Shown here piece after piece: positions 15,784 to 23,374 of a stretch of DNA of 64,000 bases. The DNA is from Spirosoma pollinicola (GTDB taxonomy: Bacteria; Bacteroidota; Bacteroidia; Cytophagales; Spirosomataceae): contig NZ_CP025096.1 of the NCBI RefSeq assembly GCF_002831565.1, positions 5,310,609-5,374,608 on the forward strand, read 5' to 3'. Positions within the stretch are counted from its first letter, which is position 1. Each line of letters starts with the position of its first letter. Made by a program: the position numbers and the translations under genes. The notes under the pieces are model-generated. The model did no database searches, was not told where the DNA came from, and saw only the letters and a list, made by a program, of their open reading frames with translations.

Positions 15784-17163
15784 ATGAACAAGCAGCTCAC
15801 ATTAGATCACGCTGACGCAGCGCTGGAGTTTAATAAAAACGAAGCGAAAGTCGATTGGCACGACGAAACGCTCTGGTTTGTACGTACCAAACGCGACCGG
15901 GCCGTGGCGCAGATTCCCGAATGGGAGCAACTTCGGGAAGCGGCCTCGCAGATTAAAAACTACGGGCTGTCCAACATGCACGATCTGCTGATCCAGTTTG
16001 AAGAAAACGCGATTCGCAACGGTATCAAAATTCACTGGGCCGCCGATGGTGACGAACACAATGCCATCATTCTCGACATTATAAAACAAGCGGGGGCGAA
16101 CCGAATGGTTAAGTCGAAGTCCATGCTGACCGAAGAGTGTCACCTGAACCAATTCCTGACCGACAAGAGGATTGAAGTAATAGACAGCGATCTGGGCGAA
16201 CGAATTGTGCAGATGCGGGGCGAGCCACCGTCCCATATTGTGCTGCCCGCCATTCACCTGACCAAGGCCGAAGTAGGCGAAACCTTTCACGAGCATCTGG
16301 GCACCGACAAAGGCGCAACTGATCCGCAATACCTAACCGAAGCCGCTCGCCAGCACCTGCGCGAAACGTTTCTGACGCGCAAGGTGGCACTCACGGGTGT
16401 CAACTTCGCCATTGCCGAAACGGGTGGATTTGTCGTGTGTACCAACGAGGGAAATGCCGATATGGGCGTCCATTTGGCCGACGTGCACATTGCGGCTATG
16501 GGTTTTGAAAAGATCATTCCCCGTGCCGAACACCTGAGTGTATTTCTACGATTGCTGGCCCGTTCAGCAACGGGCCAGCCTATTACTACATTTTCGAGCC
16601 ATTTTCATCGGCCTCGTCCGGGTCAGGAGATGCACATCGTTATTGTCGATAATGGCCGTAGCCGTCAATTGGGACGCCCTGATTTTCGCAATTCGCTCAA
16701 GTGTATTCGATGCGCGGCCTGTTTGAATACCTGCCCGGTTTACCGACGGTCAGGTGGATTTAGTTACCACAGTGCCGTTGCCGGGCCAATTGGCTCTATT
16801 CTGGCGCCGAATCTGGATATGAAACAAAACGCCGATCTGCCGTTTGCGTCAACGCTCTGTGGGTCGTGTTCCAACGTGTGCCCGGTCAAGATCGATATTC
16901 ACGACCAGCTCTACAAATGGCGGCAGGTGCTTATGAAAGAAGGCTATGGTCCTGGTAGCAAGACCGTTGCCATGAAGGCGATGGCTACCGTCCTGGAGTC
17001 GCCCCGGTTGTACCGGATGGCGGGTAAAGTTGGGCGGGGGGTATTGCGGTTTGCGCCGATCACGGTCGAAAACGGGCTGAATCCCTGGTATACCCAACGA
17101 GAAATGCCCGAACCGCCCGCAGAAAGTTTCCACGACTGGTACGTTAACCACAAAAAAGCATGA
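15784..17163 (+). CDS. lutB: L-lactate utilization iron-sulfur protein LutB (YkgF)
   Basis: The 459-residue protein has an N-terminal LUD domain (about 60-300, including AITETGGFV-like AIAETGGFVVCTNEGNAD). Two 4Fe-4S motifs follow, CIRCAACLNTCPVY (first Cys about 307) and CGSCSNVCPVKIDI (from about 359), and a C-terminal tail of the LutB type. It passes electrons from lactate oxidation towards the quinone pool. The stop overlaps the start of lutC by four bases (ATGA), which implies translational coupling. It is transcribed with lutC; a repeat-filled gap lies upstream towards lutA. Confidence 0.93.
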   Translation: MNKQLTLDHADAALEFNKNEAKVDWHDETLWFVRTKRDRAVAQIPEWEQLREAASQIKNYGLSNMHDLLIQFEENAIRNGIKIHWAADGDEHNAIILDIIKQAGANRMVKSKSMLTEECHLNQFLTDKRIEVIDSDLGERIVQMRGEPPSHIVLPAIHLTKAEVGETFHEHLGTDKGATDPQYLTEAARQHLRETFLTRKVALTGVNFAIAETGGFVVCTNEGNADMGVHLADVHIAAMGFEKIIPRAEHLSVFLRLLARSATGQPITTFSSHFHRPRPGQEMHIVIVDNGRSRQLGRPDFRNSLKCIRCAACLNTCPVYRRSGGFSYHSAVAGPIGSILAPNLDMKQNADLPFASTLCGSCSNVCPVKIDIHDQLYKWRQVLMKEGYGPGSKTVAMKAMATVLESPRLYRMAGKVGRGVLRFAPITVENGLNPWYTQREMPEPPAESFHDWYVNHKKA

Positions 17164-17744
17164 CCACCCGCGACCAGATGCTGGCGAATATAAAGGCCAA
17201 CCAGCCAGCCTTACGCCCTGTTCCAACCGACTTTACATTCACATCAGTTTACCCAGACCTGACAAAGCAATTTATTGATGTGCTCACGTTTGTGGGTGGG
17301 GCAGCCCTAATTGTTGAGGATTTTGCCGCTATCCGCGCTTCGTTGCAAACGCAGTTTCCAAATATGACCAGCGTTGCAACTACCTGTCCGGAACTCGCTG
17401 ATCTGGCCGATGTGACCATGAACGTTACTGACCCGCATGAGTTGTCGGGACTCAATCTGGCAATTATAGAAGGGCCATTAGCGGTAGCCGAAAATGCCGC
17501 TATCTGGGTCGACGAGCGGCAGATACCCCAGCGGGTAGCACCCATGATCACGCAATACTTGGTGATCATTATCCATCAATCGACTATTGTGCCTAATATG
17601 CACGACGCCTACAAGTTGCTGAAGGTCGATGCAACCGGCTTTGGTACGTTCATCTGTGGCCCGTCAAAAACCGCTGATATTGAGCAAAGTCTGGTGATTG
17701 GTGCGCACGGTGCCCGGTCGTTGATGGTGTATATATTGCCGTAA
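17160..17744 (+). CDS. lutC: L-lactate utilization protein LutC (YkgG, LUD domain)
   Basis: The 194-residue protein is a single LUD domain (DPHELSGLNLAIIEGPLAVAENAAIW, FICGPSKTADIEQSLVIGAHG), matching LutC/YkgG in length and ending motif. It starts inside the lutB stop (ATGA overlap). It is the third subunit needed for L-lactate oxidation in B. subtilis-type systems. The next gene is convergent; only an imperfect CACAG...CTGTG stem lies in the 54-base gap, so no strong terminator is seen. Confidence 0.9.
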   Translation: MTTRDQMLANIKANQPALRPVPTDFTFTSVYPDLTKQFIDVLTFVGGAALIVEDFAAIRASLQTQFPNMTSVATTCPELADLADVTMNVTDPHELSGLNLAIIEGPLAVAENAAIWVDERQIPQRVAPMITQYLVIIIHQSTIVPNMHDAYKLLKVDATGFGTFICGPSKTADIEQSLVIGAHGARSLMVYILP

Positions 17745-17798
17745 TGAATATCCCCGATCCGCACAGGAATGTAGTCGTATCCGTTCTGTGAACTTAAT

Positions 17799-18512
17799 TT
17801 ACGTTCCTAGCAACTTATAAAACCTGTCTCGATAGGCATCGCCAATCGGAATGTTCACCGGTTCCCGATTGCCATTGTTGATGTAAATACGACTCCGTTC
17901 TACCGTAGAAATATGGGCCAGGGCCACGATAAATGATTTATGCACCCGGACAAAAGCCGATGGTGGCAAGCTAGTTTCCAAACTACTGAAGGTTTGCCGG
18001 GCTATCACTTTTTCGGTTACGGTATGGACTATTGTATAGTTCTGCAACCCCTCTGCGTATAGGATGTCGGCTATATTGACCCGTTGCATGCGGTGCTCCG
18101 TGCGAATGAACAGATAGGCTCGCGGCTCAGGTGATAGATCGAGTGAAGGTCGCATCTGCTGCTGAACTTTCAGGACTGCCCGATAAAATCGCTCAAACGA
18201 AATTGGCTTGAGCAGATAATCTACCACATCATGTTCGAAGCCATCCAACGCATACTCTGCGTAAGCCGTCGTTAAGATCACCCGTGAACGGCTGTTGAGG
18301 GCTGTAAGGAACTGCAGGCCGGTAAGCTCCGGCATTTGAATATCCAGAAAAACCAGGTCTATCGGTTCGTCGGCTATCCGCATCAGCGCGTCGAGTGGGT
18401 TCGTCGTTGCCGCTACCAGGTGCAAAAAAGGCACTTTGCCGATGTAATCGGTTAAAATGTCGAGAGCCAGGGGTTTGTCGTCAACAACCAGACAACGAAT
18501 GGGTGAGGTCAT
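17799..18512 (-). CDS. LytTR-family response regulator
   Basis: The 237-residue protein has a receiver domain with phospho-acceptor D57 (LVFLDIQMPELTG), acidic pocket DD11-12 and K at LLKPISFERF. A C-terminal LytTR DNA-binding domain follows (RAYLFIRTEHRMQRVNIADI ... PSAFVRVHKSFIVAL). It is the partner of the kinase directly upstream, whose stop it overlaps by four bases. Target genes cannot be read off. The set is ordered DUF4932 protein, kinase, regulator, each joined by an ATGA overlap. Confidence 0.92.
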   Translation of the reverse strand: MTSPIRCLVVDDKPLALDILTDYIGKVPFLHLVAATTNPLDALMRIADEPIDLVFLDIQMPELTGLQFLTALNSRSRVILTTAYAEYALDGFEHDVVDYLLKPISFERFYRAVLKVQQQMRPSLDLSPEPRAYLFIRTEHRMQRVNIADILYAEGLQNYTIVHTVTEKVIARQTFSSLETSLPPSAFVRVHKSFIVALAHISTVERSRIYINNGNREPVNIPIGDAYRDRFYKLLGT

Positions 18513-19573
18513 AGGTCGAGGTGCAGGTTTATCCGGTAATCGATTGGATGGTCGATCACCTCCAGACGGTGCTGACCAGGGTATAACAGCTCAAGCCGCC
18601 GTTTGACATTGGCCAGGCCGATACCACCCGTATGATCTTTATGCTGCTGGTTTTTACGGTTGTTCAGTTGAAAGTCCAGGGTTGTTCTGGTTAAGTTGAG
18701 TGTCAGGCAAATGGGGTGCTGCGGGTCTGATACCACGCCATGTTTGAAAGCGTTTTCGACAAAAGATACAAGCAGTAAAGGGGCTATCATTTGTCCGTTG
18801 ATCGAACCCTGAAGTTGATACTCAACATATAGATTGTCTTTAGCGCCGATACGCTGCAAATCGATCAAGCTATGCAGGTAATCAAGTTCGCGGGCCAGAA
18901 GCACGTAATCGTGCCGGGCCTCGTGCAGAACATAGCGGAGTAATTCTGATAGCTTAAGTAGGGCTCTTGGTGCCTCTTCAGATTTACAATAGACTAACGC
19001 ATAGATGTCGTTGATGGTGTTGAACAGAAAATGCGGATTCAACTGTGATCGTAGAAAAGCCAGCTCGGCAGATGTTCGGGCCTGTTCCGTTTCCCGGCGG
19101 AGTTGTTCGTTGATAAAATGACGTTTGATAAAGGTGTAGAGCAGCCCATACGTAATGTAGTCGGCATAGTAAAACACGCTATTGCGTATGAACCAGGCTG
19201 TCGTAAGTGCTTTATTACGGCTGTAATTATCAAAACCCAGCACTGGCTTGAAGAGGTGCATCTCCAGAATATAGCGCCATGAAATGATGCCTAGCATGGT
19301 CGTCAGGAGTCCGCCCATAGCCCACCCATACTGTCGCCAGCTAAGTGGTCCCGTCAATAAAGGTCGGGCTACCAGAAAAATGGAACCATAGAATGCACCG
19401 GCACTGATGGAGGTATAGCCGATAACCAGCAGCCAGTAAGTAGCGATGGCCGTTTTGGGAACCGGATACGTCGGATTGTAATACATATCCGCAACGTCTT
19501 TTATTACCAGAAGCGTCCAGACGAGCACATGAATGCTCCACTCGGGTAACGCGCGAAATCGAAACGTGTTCAT
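18509..19573 (-). CDS. LytS/YehU-type sensor histidine kinase
   Basis: The 354-residue protein has four predicted membrane helices in the first 150 residues (WSIHVLVWTLLVIKDVADMY, ATYWLLVIGYTSISAGAFYG and two more). The His_kinase domain has the diagnostic box LRSQLNPHFLFNTINDIY, then a HATPase domain with LLLVSFVENAFKHG and GGIGLANVKRRLELLY. It phosphorylates the adjacent LytTR regulator. No extracellular sensor domain is present; the signal is probably sensed in the membrane. Its start overlaps the stop of the DUF4932 gene (ATGA), so the three genes are translated as one unit. Confidence 0.92.
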   Translation of the reverse strand: MNTFRFRALPEWSIHVLVWTLLVIKDVADMYYNPTYPVPKTAIATYWLLVIGYTSISAGAFYGSIFLVARPLLTGPLSWRQYGWAMGGLLTTMLGIISWRYILEMHLFKPVLGFDNYSRNKALTTAWFIRNSVFYYADYITYGLLYTFIKRHFINEQLRRETEQARTSAELAFLRSQLNPHFLFNTINDIYALVYCKSEEAPRALLKLSELLRYVLHEARHDYVLLARELDYLHSLIDLQRIGAKDNLYVEYQLQGSINGQMIAPLLLVSFVENAFKHGVVSDPQHPICLTLNLTRTTLDFQLNNRKNQQHKDHTGGIGLANVKRRLELLYPGQHRLEVIDHPIDYRINLHLDL

Positions 19574-20664
19574 CGATCAGTCAATTGCCTATTCGGGTAT
19601 TTCTGAGCCAGATAGGTTAAGATTTGCGGAAAGAATTGGGGAAAACTGCCGTAGGCAGGATTACCAATGTAGTTATTCGTCAGCACATCGGCAATGTCTT
19701 CCGCGTATAGGAAATCGCCAACTACTTCGCGAGCTGTCTGTTTTCGAGCTTCTTTGGGGCTACGATATTGGCGGAAGAGGGCAATGACAATACCCCGGAC
19801 CAGATTCTCATCGAAACAATGGGCCCAGGTATTGATGTTGTTGCGTTTCATGCCCTCATCGTCTTTGTTCAGCAGATAGGCCAGCTTGTCAATATCGGCC
19901 GCGTATCGCTTTTGCAACTCGTTGGTATAGCTATGACTCCCCTCATGCCAGACCATTGAAACCGGCTCCGAACCAATTGTAAAGGTAGGCGCGTCCGTTT
20001 CTTTGGCGTCTTGATTAAAGAAGCCAACATTGTACACCACATGGTCTGCATACCAGGGATTGATTGTTTTGGTCATGATTGCATGTGCCCCCCAACTATT
20101 AAGGGCGTCCAGACAAATTGTCCAGTTGGTATGACTATCAAATCGATAAAAGGAGTCCAGTTTAGCTACCCATCCTTTCTGCGTAAATTCTTTCTTTACG
20201 GGTGTGGCCCAGGCCGTGTAATCCGTTTGGTGTTGCTGGTAGAAGTCCCAGAATTTCGTGTCCTGAGAAAATTGTTTACACAGTTTCATATACGTCTGTA
20301 CCGTGTCTTTTCCATATTTTTTGTACCAGTGCAGACTGTCTGGATAATAAATCCGGATGGACGGAAACTGGTCAAAGCAGTAACCCAGTTCGGCCAGGTC
20401 GGCATATACACGGCCCATTTTTTTTACCTGCTCCACCGCCGGGTGGTTGGCATAAGGCTTGAAATAGGTTTCAACCGCTTTGGCATAGGCTGATGGATTG
20501 GGCATTCTATACTGACCAGCCAGCAGTTGTACCACCGTGAAGAGTTCAATGCCCGGATGGACAATGACCTCGACCCGTTTAGAAGGCGGAACCGAGGTAG
20601 ACAACTGAGCCTGTATGGACTGCGTTAGTCCGAGTAGTAGGAGGCAAAAGAGTGTAGGTTTCAT
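19570..20664 (-). CDS. DUF4932-type secreted protein with an HExxH zinc-peptidase motif
   Basis: Starting at the ATG at 20664 (MKPTLFCLLLLGLTQSIQAQ, signal peptide) gives 364 residues; the longer open frame to 20715 would hide the signal. The sequence VWHEGSHSYTNEL (H240, E241, H244) is a classic zincin HExxH helix, and E near 281 (FDENLVRGIVIALF) could be the third ligand, as in gluzincins. This suggests a periplasmic metallopeptidase, but activity is not established for the family as far as I know. It is first in a three-gene unit with a LytTR kinase and regulator, an unusual partnership. A perfect 34-base hairpin lies upstream. Confidence 0.75.
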   Translation of the reverse strand: MKPTLFCLLLLGLTQSIQAQLSTSVPPSKRVEVIVHPGIELFTVVQLLAGQYRMPNPSAYAKAVETYFKPYANHPAVEQVKKMGRVYADLAELGYCFDQFPSIRIYYPDSLHWYKKYGKDTVQTYMKLCKQFSQDTKFWDFYQQHQTDYTAWATPVKKEFTQKGWVAKLDSFYRFDSHTNWTICLDALNSWGAHAIMTKTINPWYADHVVYNVGFFNQDAKETDAPTFTIGSEPVSMVWHEGSHSYTNELQKRYAADIDKLAYLLNKDDEGMKRNNINTWAHCFDENLVRGIVIALFRQYRSPKEARKQTAREVVGDFLYAEDIADVLTNNYIGNPAYGSFPQFFPQILTYLAQKYPNRQLTDR

Positions 20665-20756
20665 GGCAGACGTATTGATTGGACGTTTCATCCATAAACC
20701 TACGCACCCAGTCATACAGCATCAAAAGCGATTGACCAATGCTTGATTTTCGTTGA

Positions 20757-20827
20757 CGAACCGGGCTGTTACAAGACGAACGCCATATCTCTCAGATATG
20801 GCGTTCGTCTTGTAACAGCCCGGTTCG
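20757..20827. repeat. Perfect 34-base inverted repeat with a 3-base loop
   Basis: Arms 20757-20790 and 20794-20827 are exact complements around CTC. The arms have no inner symmetry. It starts 12 bases after the S41 protease stop and probably acts as its terminator, separating it from the DUF4932 unit. Confidence 0.9.
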
Positions 20828-20838
20828 AATCTTAGTGG

Positions 20839-22497
20839 TTATTTTCCCTTCAAAATCGTCCCATAGCGGGGCATATCCTTGAACAAATCCAGAGCGGCCT
20901 TCATCTCTGGGTCAGTGGCGAACGAGGCTTCTTTAAGACCCTTTTGCAGGTAGTAATGCCCGGCTATTTCCTGTTCCAGTAAGGTTTTGAGTTCAGTCCT
21001 GAATGTACTCAAATCGGCATCTTTGCTATGCGACATTTTGGTTTTCAGCGACTTTAGCTGATCCTGAATCTGGTCGAAATACTTCTCCTTTTTTGCCGAC
21101 GCTTCGAGGGTGCCGAGGTCTTTTTCAACCTGCGTTGTGTAGTCGTATTCTTTATCGCCGACCCACTTGGTAAAGTCGGTGTATTCGGCATCGGTCAGGC
21201 GGAACTCGCGGGCGGGCTTAATGCTCGCGTGTTCGTGACGGTACTTCACGGCATAGTCGAAAATCAACCCTTTGTTGGTCAGGCTGAGGGCAACGGGAGA
21301 AGGCGTCTGGGCGTCAATGACAACATCGGGCAACACGCCCCCGCCATCATACACCACACGTCCAGCTTTGGTTTTAAACGCCGTCTTAAGCGAATCGGGA
21401 ATCTTGCCAACGCTACCGTCAGCGTTGCGGTGGCTGTAGTCGATAGCCTGAATACAACGGCCGCTTGGAATGTAGTACTTGGCGGTAGTGATCTTGAGCT
21501 TGGTATTGAACGACAATTCGCGGGTGGTTTGAACAAGGCCCTTGCCGTATGTACGCTGTCCGATCAATACGCCCCGGTCGTAATCCTGAATAACACCCGA
21601 AACGATTTCGGCAGCCGATGCGCTATGGCTGTTGGTCAAAACAACAATCGGCATGTCGAGATCCAGCGGTGGATTCATGGCCGTATAGGTCTTGTTCCAT
21701 TCCGTCACTTTGCCCTTGGTGGTCACTACTTCCGAATCCTTCGAAATGAAGATATTACAAATGTCGATGGCCATATTGAGCAGTCCGCCCGGATTTTCAC
21801 GGACATCGAGAATAAGTTTTTTCATGCCCTTACCCTTCAACTCCTGGTAAGCGGTGCGAACTTCGCGCGAGGCTGTAGCCGTAAAATCCTTGAGGTCTAT
21901 ATACCCAACGTCTTCGGTGATCATGCCGTAGTAGGGTACGTTGGTCATCTTCACCACATCGCGAATAACGCTGAGGTCTACCGGGTCTTTCTGCCCAAAC
22001 CGACGAACCGTTAGTTTTACGGCTGTGTTGTTCTGGCCTTTCAGGAGTTTACCGGGGTCAGCGTCTTTGCGGGTTTTCAGGTCAACGCCATCGACTTTTA
22101 TAACCTCATCGCCAATTTGCAGACCCGATTTCTCGGCGGGGGTTCCCTCATAAACCATCAGCACAATACTCTTGCCCTGACGCTGCCCGATGAGCGCACC
22201 AATACCGTTGTAACGGCCGGTGGTCATCGTCATATAGTCCTCGATTTCGTCTTCGGCGAAGAAGTTCGTGTAGGGATCGAGGTTTTTCAGCATGGCGTCG
22301 ATGCTGGTTTTAACCATGCGGTTCGGGTTCACCTCATCTACATAATAGAGGTTGAGCTCCTTGAACAGCGTGGCGTAGATATCGAGGTTACGGGCTATCT
22401 CGAAAAACCGGTCGTCGGTTTTAAACGAAAAGAAGCCAATACCCCCCGCTACAAGGGCCGAGGAGGCTAACAGAGTAAGTCGTTTAGAGAAGCGCAT
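20839..22497 (-). CDS. S41-family C-terminal processing peptidase (CtpA/Tsp)
   Basis: The 552-residue protein has an N-terminal membrane anchor or signal (LTLLASSALVAGGIGFFSF) and a PDZ domain (about 95-180, GRYNGIGALIGQRQGK, GTPAEKSGLQIGDEVIKVDG). The S41 catalytic domain has the Ser-Lys dyad S294 (NSHSASAAEI) and K319 (RTYGKGLVQ), 25 residues apart as in Tsp. A roughly 180-residue C-terminal extension rich in charged helices follows. It trims C-termini of envelope proteins. Transcribed after rnpA on the same strand; A/T-rich short repeats fill the gap between them. Confidence 0.93.
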   Translation of the reverse strand: MRFSKRLTLLASSALVAGGIGFFSFKTDDRFFEIARNLDIYATLFKELNLYYVDEVNPNRMVKTSIDAMLKNLDPYTNFFAEDEIEDYMTMTTGRYNGIGALIGQRQGKSIVLMVYEGTPAEKSGLQIGDEVIKVDGVDLKTRKDADPGKLLKGQNNTAVKLTVRRFGQKDPVDLSVIRDVVKMTNVPYYGMITEDVGYIDLKDFTATASREVRTAYQELKGKGMKKLILDVRENPGGLLNMAIDICNIFISKDSEVVTTKGKVTEWNKTYTAMNPPLDLDMPIVVLTNSHSASAAEIVSGVIQDYDRGVLIGQRTYGKGLVQTTRELSFNTKLKITTAKYYIPSGRCIQAIDYSHRNADGSVGKIPDSLKTAFKTKAGRVVYDGGGVLPDVVIDAQTPSPVALSLTNKGLIFDYAVKYRHEHASIKPAREFRLTDAEYTDFTKWVGDKEYDYTTQVEKDLGTLEASAKKEKYFDQIQDQLKSLKTKMSHSKDADLSTFRTELKTLLEQEIAGHYYLQKGLKEASFATDPEMKAALDLFKDMPRYGTILKGK

Positions 22498-22508
22498 AGG
22501 AATTTTTG

Positions 22509-22616
22509 AATGAAGAATGTATAATGAAGAATATATAATAAAGAATGAAGAATATATAATAAAGAATGAAGAGTTTATTGCTAGTATTCTTCACTCTACA
22601 TTTTTCATTCTACATT
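22509..22616. repeat. A/T-rich short tandem and inverted repeats between rnpA and the S41 gene
   Basis: The 21-base unit AATGAAGAATATATAATAAAG occurs twice in tandem (22523-22543, 22544-22564) with partial copies on both sides (from 22509 and 22565). A diverged inverse copy (TTCATTCTACATTTTCTTC) follows near 22600. It may be a decayed intergenic element; it is not a CRISPR array because there are no spacers. Confidence 0.7.
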
Positions 22617-22990
22617 TTCTTCAAGGCTAATTTCATACCTTTTTCTATCTCTTCAAACGAAATTATTTGTTTGGCGGTATAAAGAAAGGCAATGTAAGCC
22701 GGTGATGGCTTTTGCGGGCTAAAAAGAGGCTTATTGAGCCGATACGCTTCCCGCACCCGACGACGGATCAGGTTGCGGTCAACAGCTTTTTTGAAAATGC
22801 GTTTGGGAACGGTAATGACAATAGCGGGCAGAGGAGGCTCGGTGTCCGGACTGGTTTCGGCTTGGGGAATATAGAGCATCCGAAACGGAAAAAGGTAGAA
22901 CGTCCGCGCGGAGGTACTACCTTTTTTAAATAATTCTCCCAGAATTTTTTTGCTGCAAAGCCGTTCGGATTTCGTAAAGGTTTGCGGCAT
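22610..22990 (-). CDS. rnpA: Ribonuclease P protein component
   Basis: The 126-residue basic protein starts MPQTFTKSERLCSKK and holds the family signature DRNLIRRRVREAYR (about 76-89), preceded by IVITVPKRIFKKA. Together with the RNA subunit it cuts 5' leaders from tRNA precursors. It follows rpmH on the same strand, the conserved bacterial order rpmH-rnpA. A 20-base inverted repeat lies between the two genes, which may lower expression of rnpA compared with the abundant L34. Confidence 0.95.
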   Translation of the reverse strand: MPQTFTKSERLCSKKILGELFKKGSTSARTFYLFPFRMLYIPQAETSPDTEPPLPAIVITVPKRIFKKAVDRNLIRRRVREAYRLNKPLFSPQKPSPAYIAFLYTAKQIISFEEIEKGMKLALKKM

Positions 22991-22998
22991 GGGAGGCT

Positions 22999-23058
22999 GG
23001 CAAGTCAGTAAATTAATACATTTAGGACGTAGCTAGCGTATTAATTTGCTGACTTGCC
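22999..23058. repeat. Inverted repeat between rpmH and rnpA (20-base arms, 1 mismatch)
   Basis: Arms 22999-23018 and 23039-23058 enclose 20 bases. It sits six bases after the rpmH stop and eight bases before the rnpA start, so it could act as an attenuator that sets the L34 to RnpA ratio. Confidence 0.75.
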
Positions 23059-23064
23059 TACTAA

Positions 23065-23232
23065 TTAAATTTTAAAGCGTTCGCCTTTTTTCTCGTCAGA
23101 GACAGTCAACTTGTGGCGACCTTTGGCACGACGGCGGGCCAAAACCTGACGGCCATTGGCAGTAGCCATCCGCTCGCGGAAGCCGTGTTTGTTTTTCCGC
23201 TTCCGGTTCGATGGTTGGTACGTTCTTTTCAT
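23065..23232 (-). CDS. rpmH: 50S ribosomal protein L34
   Basis: A 55-residue, very basic protein: MKRTYQPSNRKRKNKHGFRE, then RMATANGRQVLARRRAKGRH and an acidic-ended tail KLTVSDEKKGERFKI. This is the universal L34 sequence with a slightly extended C-terminus. It precedes rnpA, as in most bacteria. A consensus Bacteroidota promoter is present 43 bases upstream (23275-23305). Confidence 0.97.
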   Translation of the reverse strand: MKRTYQPSNRKRKNKHGFRERMATANGRQVLARRRAKGRHKLTVSDEKKGERFKI

Positions 23233-23274
23233 GATATATAATCCCTAAAACCTTTATTTTTCCAAATGAGTCCG

Positions 23275-23305
23275 CAAAGATACGGGAATGACCTCATTTT
23301 ACCAA
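23275..23305 (-). promoter_or_regulatory. rpmH promoter
   Basis: On the minus strand TTG (23305-23303), 20 bases and TATCTTTG (23282-23275) give an exact Bacteroidota sigma-factor consensus, 43 bases before the rpmH start. The best promoter match in the window. Confidence 0.8.
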
Positions 23306-23374
23306 GTCTCAATTCATAAAAACGATTTGATTAGCTGGTAGTTACTTTTGTACGAATTATCCTCCTCTTAGTCT

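Noticed and set aside
20811..20835. GGTTCGAATC looks like a tRNA T-arm
   Set aside because: It is the right end of a perfect 34-base hairpin; no acceptor stem, D-arm or anticodon arm fits around it.
21229..22014. Long 261-codon open frame on the plus strand
   Set aside because: It lies entirely opposite the S41 peptidase gene, which has clear catalytic motifs; the opposite-strand frame has no family features.
22509..22564. Tandem 21-base repeats resembling a short CRISPR array
   Set aside because: Repeats are directly adjacent without spacers and the sequence is A/T-only in character; no cas genes.
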